Below, piece after piece: positions 19,628-30,438 of a stretch of DNA of 64,000 nucleotides. Source of the stretch: Rhodovulum imhoffii (GTDB lineage Bacteria; Pseudomonadota; Alphaproteobacteria; Rhodobacterales; Rhodobacteraceae); NCBI RefSeq assembly GCF_003046545.1, contig NZ_QAAA01000008.1, positions 1-64,000 of the forward strand, in the 5' to 3' direction. The translations under genes and the position numbers were made by a program. Position 1 is the first letter of the stretch, and the number at the start of each line of letters is the position of its first letter. The notes beneath the pieces were generated by a model. It made no database searches, had not been told where the DNA came from, and saw only the letters and a list, made by a program, of their open reading frames with translations.

Positions 19628-19656
19628 CGTATAGACCGCGCGGGCGTATCATGCAA
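19628..19656 (-). promoter_or_regulatory. Candidate sigma-70 promoter for rplO-rplQ
   Basis: On the minus strand TTGCAT (19651-19656) and TATACG (19628-19633) are separated by exactly 17 bp, a good match to sigma-70 spacing and -35/-10 boxes. It lies after the hlyD-like stop codon and about 100 bp before the rplO start, so it would supply the ribosomal-protein block cut off from its usual upstream operon. A 7-bp hairpin (19604-19610 / 19617-19623) would begin close to the predicted transcript start. Confidence 0.5.
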
Positions 19657-19699
19657 GCCTTTGCATCGATTCCCCAAGGCACGACAGCCGTGAGGGGCA

Positions 19700-21013
19700 T
19701 CATGGTTCCCGGAACGCCCTGTTGAAATAATCCATGAACGGCTTTGCAAGATAACTCAGCGGGGTGCGGTCGGCCGTCCTGAAAAAGACCTCGACCGGCA
19801 TGCCGGGAAGAATCGTCCTCCCGCCCAAACCGGCCATTTCTCCATCCTCCGGCAGCAACTCGGCCTGGTAATAGGACTGGCCCGTCGCCTCATCGGTAAA
19901 GACATCCGCCGAAAGCCGCACCACATGCCCGCGGATTTCCGGTGTCTGGCGCCGATCGAAGGCCGTGAAGCGCAGGAAAACCCGCTGCCCGACATGAACC
20001 TGATCGATATTCATGGCCGATATCCGCGCCACCACGACAAGCGGCCGATCCTGCGGAACGATATACAGGATCGGCTCCGCCGGAGAGATCACGGCCCGGC
20101 GCGCGAACACCCGCGACCCGTGAACAACCCCGCGAACCGGGGCACGGACCTCCATGCGCGCCAGGGTCTCCCGCATCGACAGACGGCGTTCGGACAGTTC
20201 CATCTCCCGGTATTGCAGGTCGCGCAAGGCGGCGATGGCTTCCTCCCGGCGGGTGGTCGCCAGCTTCAGCTTCTGGATACCGAACGCCGCGATCTGCCCG
20301 TTCAACTGGGCAACGGTCGCTTCGAGGTTGCCGACCTGCCCCCGCAGGCGGGCTTGCTCACGCAGCAGGGCCGAAACCCGCGCGGCCTGGATCAGCCCCT
20401 GTTTCAAAAGAAGCTGGCTGTCCTCCAGTTCCTTCCCGATCAACACCCCCTGGGTACGGGTGGCCGCGAGTTGCGCCTGCGTCCCGGCAATCTGGCTGCG
20501 GGTCTGGAGAACCTGTTCGTCAAGCTGCTCCGTCTCCTTGCTGCGGGAAACCGCACGGGCGGCCAACAGACGGGCCTGCCCGTCGACCAGATCCCGCACC
20601 TCGCGAGACTGCGCGGCGACGCGCGAGAGCGAGTCCGTCACACTCAATGCCGATCGGCCGTCGCGTTCGGCTTCAAGCCGGGCCTTGCGCGCCATCACCT
20701 CGTAAAGCTGCGTCTCGACTATCGCCAGTTCGGATTTCAGCAAGGACGTATCAAGCCTCAGGAGCACTTCCCCCCCCTCGACCGTGTCCCCGTCTCTGGC
20801 CAGAATTTCCCCCACAACGCCCCCTTGCGGGTGCTGGACAACCTGCCGGTTGCTTTCAACCTGCACCATTCCCGGCGCGATGATCGCCCCCGCGATCCGG
20901 GCCTGGACACTCCAGACCCCCACCCCCCCGATCAGAACCACAAGCGCGGCAAACCCGGCCCATAGCGGGGCGCGCGCCGGCCAGGCACAAGCGTTGTCCG
21001 CGGCGTTTTTCAT
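19700..21013 (-). CDS. HlyD-family type I secretion periplasmic adaptor
   Basis: A 437-residue membrane fusion protein of type I secretion, PrtE/HlyD class. It has one N-terminal transmembrane segment (about residues 15-38), a lipoyl-like half-motif (VVQHPQGGVVGEILARDGDTVEGGEVLLRLD read in parts at about 60-90), a long coiled-coil hairpin rich in Leu/Gln/Arg (about 90-290), then a second beta-barrel part (RAPVRGVVHG, GMPVEVFFRT). It spans the periplasm between the ABC exporter and an outer-membrane TolC-like channel, which is not encoded here. It overlaps the exporter gene by 4 bp. Confidence 0.9.
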   Translation of the reverse strand: MKNAADNACAWPARAPLWAGFAALVVLIGGVGVWSVQARIAGAIIAPGMVQVESNRQVVQHPQGGVVGEILARDGDTVEGGEVLLRLDTSLLKSELAIVETQLYEVMARKARLEAERDGRSALSVTDSLSRVAAQSREVRDLVDGQARLLAARAVSRSKETEQLDEQVLQTRSQIAGTQAQLAATRTQGVLIGKELEDSQLLLKQGLIQAARVSALLREQARLRGQVGNLEATVAQLNGQIAAFGIQKLKLATTRREEAIAALRDLQYREMELSERRLSMRETLARMEVRAPVRGVVHGSRVFARRAVISPAEPILYIVPQDRPLVVVARISAMNIDQVHVGQRVFLRFTAFDRRQTPEIRGHVVRLSADVFTDEATGQSYYQAELLPEDGEMAGLGGRTILPGMPVEVFFRTADRTPLSYLAKPFMDYFNRAFREP

Positions 21014-22737
21014 GCCCCCGACCTCCGCAAAACAAGGTTCTGGAGATCCCCTGCGTTTTTCACCATCGTGCGCAGCACCTCATCGCGCGGCCCATCCGCC
21101 TTGAGACGCCCGTTCTCGACCACGATCAACCTGTCGCATTCGGCAATGGCCATCGGCCTGTGAGTCATGATGATCACCGCTTTTCCATCACGCTTGAAGT
21201 CCCGCACGGCCCTGTTGAGCGCCTCCGATCCCTCGCCATCAAGCGCCGAATTCGGTTCATCCAGGATCAGCAAGACCGGATCGCCGTAAAACGCGCGCGC
21301 CAGAGCGATACGCTGGCATTGCCCCCCCGAAAGCGGCCCGCCCGCATGAACCATGGTCTTGTAGCCATCCGGCAGGGACAGGATCATCTCATGCGCATTG
21401 GCCCGGTGGGCCGCGTCAACGACCCTGGAATCGTCCGGATCGGGGCACATGCGCGCAATGTTCTCCGAGATCGTTCCGGCAAAAAGAGACACCTGCTGCG
21501 GCAGATACCCGATAAAGGTACCCAATGCATCCCGGTCATACTGATCCAGCGCCGCCCCCCCAAGGCGCAACTCCCCCGCAACCGGGTGGATCAGACCCAG
21601 CAGGGTTTTCGCCAGGGTCGACTTGCCTGATCCGCTTTTACCGATGATGGCGGCAGCCTCTCCGGGGGTTACGCTGAAACTAATGTTGGACAGCGTGGGC
21701 TGCCTCGCCCCCGGCGCGAAAACCGTCACCCCCCGGAGCGTCAGCGATGGTGTCGGTTTGGGCAGCCGCAGCGTTTCCGGCGCGGGGGGCGTGGCTTCCA
21801 GAAACGCCCCAAGCGCCTTCCATCCCGCGAATGCACGCTGCAAAAGCGCCCATTGCCCGATGACCTGCTCCACCGGAGCAAGTCCACGGCCCAGCAGAAT
21901 CGACGCCGCGATCATCCCGCCCGCGGTCATTTCCCCGTTCAGAACCAGCCACGCCCCCAGCGCCAACATCGCGGATTGCAGGAACAGCCGGAACGCTTTG
22001 GTGAGCGACGCGAACAGGCCTGTCCAGTCGCTTGTCCGCACCGTTTGCGCCAGAGCGATCCCTTGAAACCGCTGCCAACGGGCGGAAATCGTGCCGTTCA
22101 TACCCTGCGCATACACGATCTCACAGGAATGCCGGGCCTGATCCGCCAGATCCTGGGCGTCACGCGCCGCCGCCTGCGCCCCGGCTGTCCCGTGACGGGT
22201 CAGCCAGTTGTTGAGTGCCGCGACACCAACCAGAAACACGCCGCCCGCAACGGCCAGCCCCCCCAGCAGCGGGTGGAAGACAAAGATGGCCGCAATGAAC
22301 AGCGGCGTCCACGGCGCATCGAAAAACGCCGGCATCGCCGGTGAGGTGAACACTGTCCGGATCGCCTCCAGATCGCGCGGCCCGGCAACCGGGCCCGCGC
22401 GAAACTGCGGGATAAGAGAGTGCCGCATGACCGCGCCGAATACACGCCGGTCCAGCATCGTCTGAAACCGCGCGCCAACCCGTGCCAGAATCCGGCCACG
22501 GGCAAAATCCAGAACCCCCATCAGGGCAAACAGGACCCCGACCAGAAGGAACAGGGCGACAAGCGTTTCCTCAGAGCGCGACCCCAGAACGCGGTCATAG
22601 ACCTGCAACATGAACAGTGGCCCCGTCAGCATCAGCAGATTCACGAAAACACTGAACAGGAACACGGCGACCAGCAGCCACATCCCCGACCGCCACGCCT
22701 GTCGCAATTCGGGAAAACCATTACGGGGCCTTGTCAT
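21010..22737 (-). CDS. Type I secretion ABC exporter (ATPase/permease)
   Basis: A 575-residue fused permease-ATPase of the PrtD/AprD class, exporting a C-terminally signalled protein through a type I system. An N-terminal six-helix membrane domain (about residues 1-300) precedes the ATPase with Walker [13 protein letters not shown], signature LSGGQCQRIALARA and Walker B LLILDEPNSALDGEG. There is no N-terminal C39 peptidase domain. Start ATG 22737 has a GAGAGAGG site. It forms an operon with the HlyD-like gene. No obvious substrate gene lies beside it; IS remnants occupy that place. Confidence 0.9.
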   Translation of the reverse strand: MTRPRNGFPELRQAWRSGMWLLVAVFLFSVFVNLLMLTGPLFMLQVYDRVLGSRSEETLVALFLLVGVLFALMGVLDFARGRILARVGARFQTMLDRRVFGAVMRHSLIPQFRAGPVAGPRDLEAIRTVFTSPAMPAFFDAPWTPLFIAAIFVFHPLLGGLAVAGGVFLVGVAALNNWLTRHGTAGAQAAARDAQDLADQARHSCEIVYAQGMNGTISARWQRFQGIALAQTVRTSDWTGLFASLTKAFRLFLQSAMLALGAWLVLNGEMTAGGMIAASILLGRGLAPVEQVIGQWALLQRAFAGWKALGAFLEATPPAPETLRLPKPTPSLTLRGVTVFAPGARQPTLSNISFSVTPGEAAAIIGKSGSGKSTLAKTLLGLIHPVAGELRLGGAALDQYDRDALGTFIGYLPQQVSLFAGTISENIARMCPDPDDSRVVDAAHRANAHEMILSLPDGYKTMVHAGGPLSGGQCQRIALARAFYGDPVLLILDEPNSALDGEGSEALNRAVRDFKRDGKAVIIMTHRPMAIAECDRLIVVENGRLKADGPRDEVLRTMVKNAGDLQNLVLRRSGA

Positions 22738-22967
22738 GCACGCCTCTCTCACCTCACCCTCACCCGGCCGGGCATTCCGGCGCCCGGAAATCGGGCTTGA
22801 GGAAACGACGATTCTGATTGAGAAACGGTTGAGGCCGCAGTCTCTGCCGGACCTAACCTCCGGGTCGGAGGAAAAACCGTCGCCCTCCTTTGGGTTGGCT
22901 TTCGGCTATCCGCGATTTCAACGGTTTTGACTATTTGGCGAATGTCATCTTTGACGATGATTTCAAT

Positions 22968-23276
22968 GGGCCTTGTTGCATTAATCAGGTTCTGAGCGGA
23001 GTTCCCCTTTCCCCGGACGGACTTATCCTACGGCCACTGTGACGGGTAGCCGCATCGCTGTACGTCTGCTGTCGGCCACGCCTGCCTGTCGGCGCGGCAC
23101 CCCAGCTCATCTCGGGGTCAAACCAGATCGTCAGCGAGCCCCGGCGCTTGAGCGCTTCATTGTAGGCTGGCCAGTTCCGGGTCTTGTAAGTTGGGGTGCC
23201 GGTCTGCTCATGAGCTCCAGCTACCACGCTGGATCCACGAGATGAATCCCTCACGGGATTTGTGCAACAGAGCCCC
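22968..23276 (-). mobile_element. Internally deleted IS5-family element
   Basis: About 309 bp bounded by imperfect inverted repeats: GGGCCTTGTTGCATTAATC on the plus strand at 22968-22986 and, on the minus strand at the other end (23258-23276), a related GGGCTCTGTTGCACAAATC. The minus strand keeps the N terminus of an IS5-group transposase (TGTPTYKTRNWPAYNEALKR, then RRGSLTIWFDPEMSW). That fragment runs to about 23070 and then joins sequence near the 3' end, so most of the gene is deleted. It is non-autonomous. No perfect target duplication flanks it (CAAT versus CAAC/AACA). Confidence 0.75.
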
Positions 23277-23606
23277 AACAGCCCCTTAAGGCCCGCATTA
23301 TCGAGCATCGCGTCAGCCAGCAGACGCTTCAGCTCAGAGTTCTCGGCCTCCAGATCCTTCAGGCGGCGCAGCTCGAATACTGTCATGCCGCCATACTGGG
23401 CTTTCCACTTGTACAGCGTCGCATCGGACATCCCATGCTTGCGACAAAGCTCAGACACTTTGGCACCCGCAGCATACTCCTGCAAAATCCCGACGATCTG
23501 TTCCTCTGTGAAACGTGACTTCCGCATTCTTCGTTCTCCTCGTTGCTTTGAACGTTACGAGAACAAACTCTCATTTTGAATGGTCCGAAAGTTTGGGGGC
23601 AGGTCA
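23277..23606 (-). mobile_element. IS3-family element, left-end remnant
   Basis: The left end of an IS3-family element. The terminal repeat reads TGACCTGCCCCCAAACTTTC on the minus strand from 23606, followed by a short leader and the start of orfA. Sequence matching orfB and the right end is missing: the orfA reading frame stops being IS3-like at 23277, exactly where the IS5-type element begins. The IS3 element was therefore interrupted and its other half lost. Confidence 0.75.
23280..23527 (-). pseudogene. IS3-family transposase orfA, truncated
   Basis: The first 83 or so codons of an IS3-group OrfA, beginning MRKSRFTEEQIVGILQEYAA. It includes the helix-turn-helix (VSELCRKHGMSDATLYKWKA) and the start of the leucine-zipper region (LKDLEAENSELKRLLADAML). 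The normal protein continues after LLG into KK-type residues and a frameshifting overlap with orfB. Here it reads instead into the IS5-type end, giving a chimeric frame that ends at 22985. It is not functional as a transposase. Confidence 0.75.
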
Positions 23607-23897
23607 GGGCAGCGCGGGGCAACCCGATACGCAGACGTCCGAAGGACTTCTTCTCAGTTATCGCCCTCGCCGCAACTGTCAGGTTCTGGCCATGAAACAA
23701 TAACGTGTCCTGACACTACAACACGATTTATGGACAAAACCCCTGCCGGCACTTCGGTTTTTTTGCCAAACCAAGTGCTTTTCTCGCCAAAATGGATGTT
23801 TCCCGATCTTTTCCTAACAACTTTGATATTCAACCGGAAAGACCGGAAAATCCAACAATCGGTCCACTTCAGGAGAGTCCATTTTGGGAGACTTGAA

Positions 23898-24116
23898 ATG
23901 CGCAAAACCGGATACTCAGCGGCTTCTGTAACTTCCCACCCAGATCCGATCGCACAGTATGAAGAAATCCAGCTGAATTTGGCAGTCGGGATACTTCAGG
24001 ACATCGCCTACGCGCATATCGAAGCCGGAGCACAGCGTACTGCATCTCTTCTCATGTCTTTGGCAAAGATCGAAAGAGACTTGCAGGGAATATGCAAAAG
24101 CGGACACGCCAGATAA
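23898..24116 (+). CDS. Small hypothetical protein
   Basis: A 72-residue open frame from ATG 23898 with a GGGAG site seven bases upstream. The product begins MRKTGYSAAS and is mostly amphipathic helix (EEIQLNLAVGILQDIAYAHI, AQRTASLLMSLAKIERDL). It lies between IS remnants and aconitase in a stretch with lower G+C than the rest of the window. I do not recognise the family. The sensible ribosome binding site and helical composition favour a real gene. Confidence 0.45.
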   Translation: MRKTGYSAASVTSHPDPIAQYEEIQLNLAVGILQDIAYAHIEAGAQRTASLLMSLAKIERDLQGICKSGHAR

Positions 24117-24238
24117 AGCGCCCGCGTCCGGGCCTGATTATAAAGCCCCCAATATGCAGGGCCTCTCTGGCGAAGGTCGGTTTGGAACGCACTCCCCCCG
24201 CAGATGACACTGGTCGGCGGTCATTCTGCGGCCCTGAA

Positions 24239-24266
24239 GCCCCCGGTGCAGCTTCGCACCGGGGGC
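24239..24266 (-). terminator. Hairpin downstream of acnA
   Basis: An 11-bp G+C-rich stem (24239-24249 / 24256-24266) with a 6-base loop starts 10 bases after the acnA stop codon. No T-run follows on the minus strand, as with many terminators of G+C-rich genomes. Confidence 0.6.
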
Positions 24267-24276
24267 GGGGATTTCA

Positions 24277-27027
<2,751 letters not shown>

Positions 27028-27236
27028 CGGAGCCTCCGTCCTAGATGGCGTTCATTCCCCTGCTCTTGCCTGATCCCTGAGCACCGATCAAGAGGGTTGG
27101 CGCACTTTTGTATACCTTCGTGCACAAAATGTCGCGCACCCGCGCCAATTGCTCGCATCTCTCTCGCGATTCCTTGATTGGCGCGGAGCAATCGCTTCCG
27201 ATAGGAAGAAGACAGCCGCCCGCAGGGAAGGGAAAC

Positions 27237-27932
27237 ATGCGCCGTTTCACAGGTATCTTATTTGCGCTTTGGGCCATGTCAGGCGCCGCGCTGGCCCAGG
27301 ATCGCCCCGTCGTCGTGGAACTGTTCACCTCGCAAGGTTGTGCATCCTGCCCCCCCGCGGATGAGTTGATGGGCGCCCTCGCGCGCCGGGACAACGTGAT
27401 ACCTCTGGCGCTGCACGTGGATTACTGGGACTATATCGGCTGGAAAGACATCTTCGCCCAACCCGAGTTCACCAGCCGCCAGAAAGCCTATGCCCGCGCC
27501 GCCCAGAAAAGTTCCATCTACACACCCCAAATGGTTGTCGGCGGAACAGAACACGTGGTCGGCTTCAGCCCGATGACCCTGCTGGACCTGATCGAAAGCC
27601 AGAAAGGCTTCGACAGCCCGGTGCGGATGCATCTGCAACGCGGTCCCGGCGAAGTGATCGTAACCGCCCGGTCCAGTCGCCCGCTGAAGGAAGACGCGCT
27701 TCTTCAGATCGTGCGCTATACACCCGAACAAACCGTCAAAATCACCCGGGGCGAAAATGCCGGGCGCACGATCCGCTACACGAATATCGTAACGGCGTGG
27801 GATGCCGTCGCCCGCTGGAGCGGGGCCGAACCCCTTGTCCTGCGGGTCGGAATCGAAGGCGAAGACCCCGTGGTCGCGATCATTCAGCGCCCCGGACCGG
27901 GGCAGATCCTGGCTGCCGCCCAGCTACGCTGA
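27237..27932 (+). CDS. DUF1223 thioredoxin-fold secreted protein
   Basis: A 231-residue protein of the DUF1223 family. A signal peptide (MRRFTGILFALWAMSGAALA) is followed directly by VVELFTSQGCASCPPADELM, with a Cys35-x-x-Cys38 pair in a thioredoxin-like context, then LALHVDYWDYIGWKD and YTPQMVVGG. It is presumably periplasmic. Function in the family is not established; a redox role is suggested by the CxxC. ATG 27237 is chosen because the signal peptide starts there. Its end overlaps the convergent acyltransferase gene by 9 bp. Confidence 0.88.
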   Translation: MRRFTGILFALWAMSGAALAQDRPVVVELFTSQGCASCPPADELMGALARRDNVIPLALHVDYWDYIGWKDIFAQPEFTSRQKAYARAAQKSSIYTPQMVVGGTEHVVGFSPMTLLDLIESQKGFDSPVRMHLQRGPGEVIVTARSSRPLKEDALLQIVRYTPEQTVKITRGENAGRTIRYTNIVTAWDAVARWSGAEPLVLRVGIEGEDPVVAIIQRPGPGQILAAAQLR

Positions 27933-28808
27933 CCGACGCTCCGGTTTCCAGCGCCGGTGTATCCACAACCACTGGTCCATATTGCGACGCACCTGCGCCT
28001 CAAGGCTGTCATTGAGCGCCTGCGTCATCTCCTTCGCCGTCCCGTGGGGGACGGGAGCCTCCGCGACAATCTCGAAACTCACCCCGTCGGACTGGCGGAC
28101 ACCGTAGATCGGAACGACCAGCGCATCGTATTTCAACGCCATCTGTGCCGCCGACAGCGCGGTGGGCGCGGTCTTGCCAAAGAATGTCAGCGGGGCACCG
28201 TGGCGCATGTACTGGTCGATGACGATGCCCAGCATCCCCCCCGACCGCAAAAAGCGCAACATCTCCCCAAGCCCCTGACGCCCCCGCGGGAACAGCGGCT
28301 CCCCGATCGTGGCCATCGCACGGGTATAATGGTCGTTGAAAAAGCCATTGCGCATCGGGTTGTAAAGCCCGCCCACCCGATAGCCCCTGGCAATCAGCGC
28401 CGCGCGCGGGGCATCGTAATTGCCGAAATGCCCCGTCACCAGAAGCACCGGGCGACCGGCCTCATGGGCCTCCTGCAAGGCCGCCACCCCCGGTCCGCTC
28501 ATCGGTGTCGCGGCAGCGCGCGCCACAAAGTCGCGTGCGGAATAAAGTTCGATCACCGAACGGCCGAAATTATCTGGAACCGCCCGCATGAGACGCCGCA
28601 CCTCGGACCGGGGCAGGTCCGGGCAGACATGGGCCAGGTTGTCCCGCACGCGGCGGTCATAGCCCGCCACCGGGGCAACCAGCCGCGCCACCACCCAGCC
28701 CGCGAAAGGTACGCGCCAGCGGTAAGGCAATACCAGAGCGCCGGCGAGAATCGCCCGCACCAAGAGGTTTTCGAAAAATTCGGGGGGGCCTCTGCGCTGT
28801 TTCGCCAT
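27924..28808 (-). CDS. Lysophospholipid/lipid A acyltransferase (LpxL/HtrB family)
   Basis: A 294-residue inner-membrane acyltransferase of the LpxL/LpxM (HtrB) family that adds a secondary acyl chain to lipid A or a related lipid. The catalytic H-x4-D motif is in TGHFGNYD, followed by YNPMRN, the DQ pair in IVIDQYMR and the C-terminal QWLWIHRRWK. A hydrophobic N-terminal helix anchors it. The exact acyl donor and acceptor are not readable. It is convergent with the DUF1223 gene. Confidence 0.9.
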   Translation of the reverse strand: MAKQRRGPPEFFENLLVRAILAGALVLPYRWRVPFAGWVVARLVAPVAGYDRRVRDNLAHVCPDLPRSEVRRLMRAVPDNFGRSVIELYSARDFVARAAATPMSGPGVAALQEAHEAGRPVLLVTGHFGNYDAPRAALIARGYRVGGLYNPMRNGFFNDHYTRAMATIGEPLFPRGRQGLGEMLRFLRSGGMLGIVIDQYMRHGAPLTFFGKTAPTALSAAQMALKYDALVVPIYGVRQSDGVSFEIVAEAPVPHGTAKEMTQALNDSLEAQVRRNMDQWLWIHRRWKPERRSA

Positions 28809-28874
28809 TCCAAAACCCTATCCGGGGGCCCGCAGCGCGGGCATGCCCTGTCTTACTGTCCCCCCTTTGCGACC

Positions 28875-29933
28875 TCAACCATTGACGAAGACAATGGCTT
28901 CGTCGTCCTCATCGGCCTGCAGGCTGATCTGATCGGCGTCTTCCATCTCACGCAGTCTGGCAACAACCTGCGCCATGGCTTGTTCCGCAGCCTTTTTTGC
29001 AACCTCGCCACGGTCCTCGATCATCTCCCGCAATTGCGTGGCCATACGATTGGAAAGGTTGTCCAGTACAAATTCAACGGTTTCTCTTTGCTTGCCCCCG
29101 GCCGCCCCGGCGAACGCGGTCAGCAAGATGTCTTGGGGAATCTCACGCACCACGGTGGGCACATGTTCGGGCGACAGACGGTCGGGAATGTTTTCGAATG
29201 TGAAGATCGCCCGGCGCACACGCTCCGCAAGTCCGGCGTCCTCCGCCTCCAGCCCCGCCAGAACATCCTCACGCGTGCTGGCGCGGGAAATGTTCAGGAT
29301 GGCCCCCATGCGGGCCTCTGCCGCATCTTCGAAGGCGGCAGGTGTATAGGCATCCACCGCCTCCGCCAGGGCCGCCCCGATTCGCGCCACGGTCTGGGGA
29401 GAAACCTTCCTGGTGCGTGAAATCGCCAGCGCGATGGACCGCGCGCGCGCACCCGGCAACATGCCCAAAAATTCCGCCGCGCGCGCGTTCGGCATTTTGG
29501 AAAGCACGATCGCCACGATCTCTGCGCTTTCGTGTTCCAGCAAATGGTGGAGCATTCCATCATCCAGCCGCGAGATTTTCAGCCACGGGTTCCCGGTCGT
29601 CCCGTTCACGCGATGGCGCAGAGCCTCTGCCGCGGCGGGGCTGAGCACCCCCTCAAGCAGGTGCAGCGCCCCATCCAGACCATCGGGAAACCCCAACCCA
29701 CCACGCTCCAGTTCCTCAAGGAATTCATTCGCGATCGCCGCCACGGTCGGCCCATCCACATAACGTGTACGCACGATCTCGTCGGTCAGTGCACGCTGGA
29801 GCGACTCCGGCAACTGGCGCAAGGGCAGGTCGATCCCTTCCCCCAGCAACAACCGGACAATCACCGCCGCCTTGCGCGCACGCGGCATCGGCACAAACTG
29901 TGAAACAGCGTTCAACGGACCCTCCTTCGCCAT
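28875..29933 (-). CDS. Divergent FliG-like protein
   Basis: This 352-residue protein has the three-part build of flagellar motor switch protein FliG. There is an N domain (RKAAVIVRLLLGEGIDLPLR, then an EFLEEL helix), a middle domain (HESAEIVAIVLSKMPNARAA in place of the usual EHPQTIA stretch) and a C domain (FTFENIPDRLSPEHVPTVVR, then NLSNRMATQLREMIEDRGEV and VARLREMEDADQIS). The EHPQ motif and some charged torque-helix positions are not conserved. No other flagellar gene is nearby. The start is uncertain: ATG 29933 is favoured because codons further upstream (to 30008 or 30071) are A+T-richer and not FliG-like. Confidence 0.75.
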   Translation of the reverse strand: MAKEGPLNAVSQFVPMPRARKAAVIVRLLLGEGIDLPLRQLPESLQRALTDEIVRTRYVDGPTVAAIANEFLEELERGGLGFPDGLDGALHLLEGVLSPAAAEALRHRVNGTTGNPWLKISRLDDGMLHHLLEHESAEIVAIVLSKMPNARAAEFLGMLPGARARSIALAISRTRKVSPQTVARIGAALAEAVDAYTPAAFEDAAEARMGAILNISRASTREDVLAGLEAEDAGLAERVRRAIFTFENIPDRLSPEHVPTVVREIPQDILLTAFAGAAGGKQRETVEFVLDNLSNRMATQLREMIEDRGEVAKKAAEQAMAQVVARLREMEDADQISLQADEDDEAIVFVNG

Positions 29934-30116
29934 GGCGGCGGCAGAATTACGCAAGGAGATTAACGCCCTGCTTACGGCACCGGGTCCGGCGTCAAAAGGA
30001 AACGCCATAACCTTGCCGGCAACGATCCGCACACTGCCCCGGCACAGCGAAAGACTTTCCTCCGGCCACATGAACGCTTGAATTCGGGCAAAGGCGCGGG
30101 CAAAACGGCGCCAAGC

Positions 30117-30193
30117 GGCCCCTTAGCTCAACTGGATAGAGCAGTCGACTTCTAATCGACAGGCTGAGGGTTCGAGTCCTTCAGGGGCCGCCA
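30117..30193 (+). tRNA. tRNA-Arg (TCT)
   Basis: A 77-nt cloverleaf. The acceptor stem GGCCCCT pairs with AGGGGCC, the D arm is GCTC...GAGC, and the anticodon stem GTCGA/TCGAC encloses CTTCTAA with anticodon TCT. The T loop is TTCGAGT, the discriminator is G and CCA is encoded. The anticodon reads AGA/AGG arginine codons, rare in this genome. Confidence 0.97.
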
Positions 30194-30438
30194 TGACCGC
30201 CTGCCCTGCCTCCATGCGGATCGGCGCCGCCATCCGACCAAAGGGTACGTCGAATTTCCAAAGAAACCGCTGGTTGCGCATGCGCCGGGCCGCCAATCCG
30301 GTTGTAGGGCCTGCCGGATGCGATTCCGCCAGGGCTTTGCCGGGGAGGTCCGGTCGGCTAAACGTCGGTCGCCAGTCGGCCCCCGCTTCCCGGCGATAAG
30401 AGCCGGCATTTGGCCACGCCTCTCGCAGGCGTCGGGCC

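Noticed and set aside
29934-30071. Longer N terminus for the FliG-like protein (starts at 30071 or 30008)
   Set aside because: Codons there are A+T-rich for this genome and the extra residues do not resemble FliG; the FliG N domain begins just after ATG 29933.
30194-30438. Possible small gene after tRNA-Arg
   Set aside because: Frames in this 245-bp gap are arginine/glycine-rich, lack starts with ribosome binding sites and run into modC antisense.
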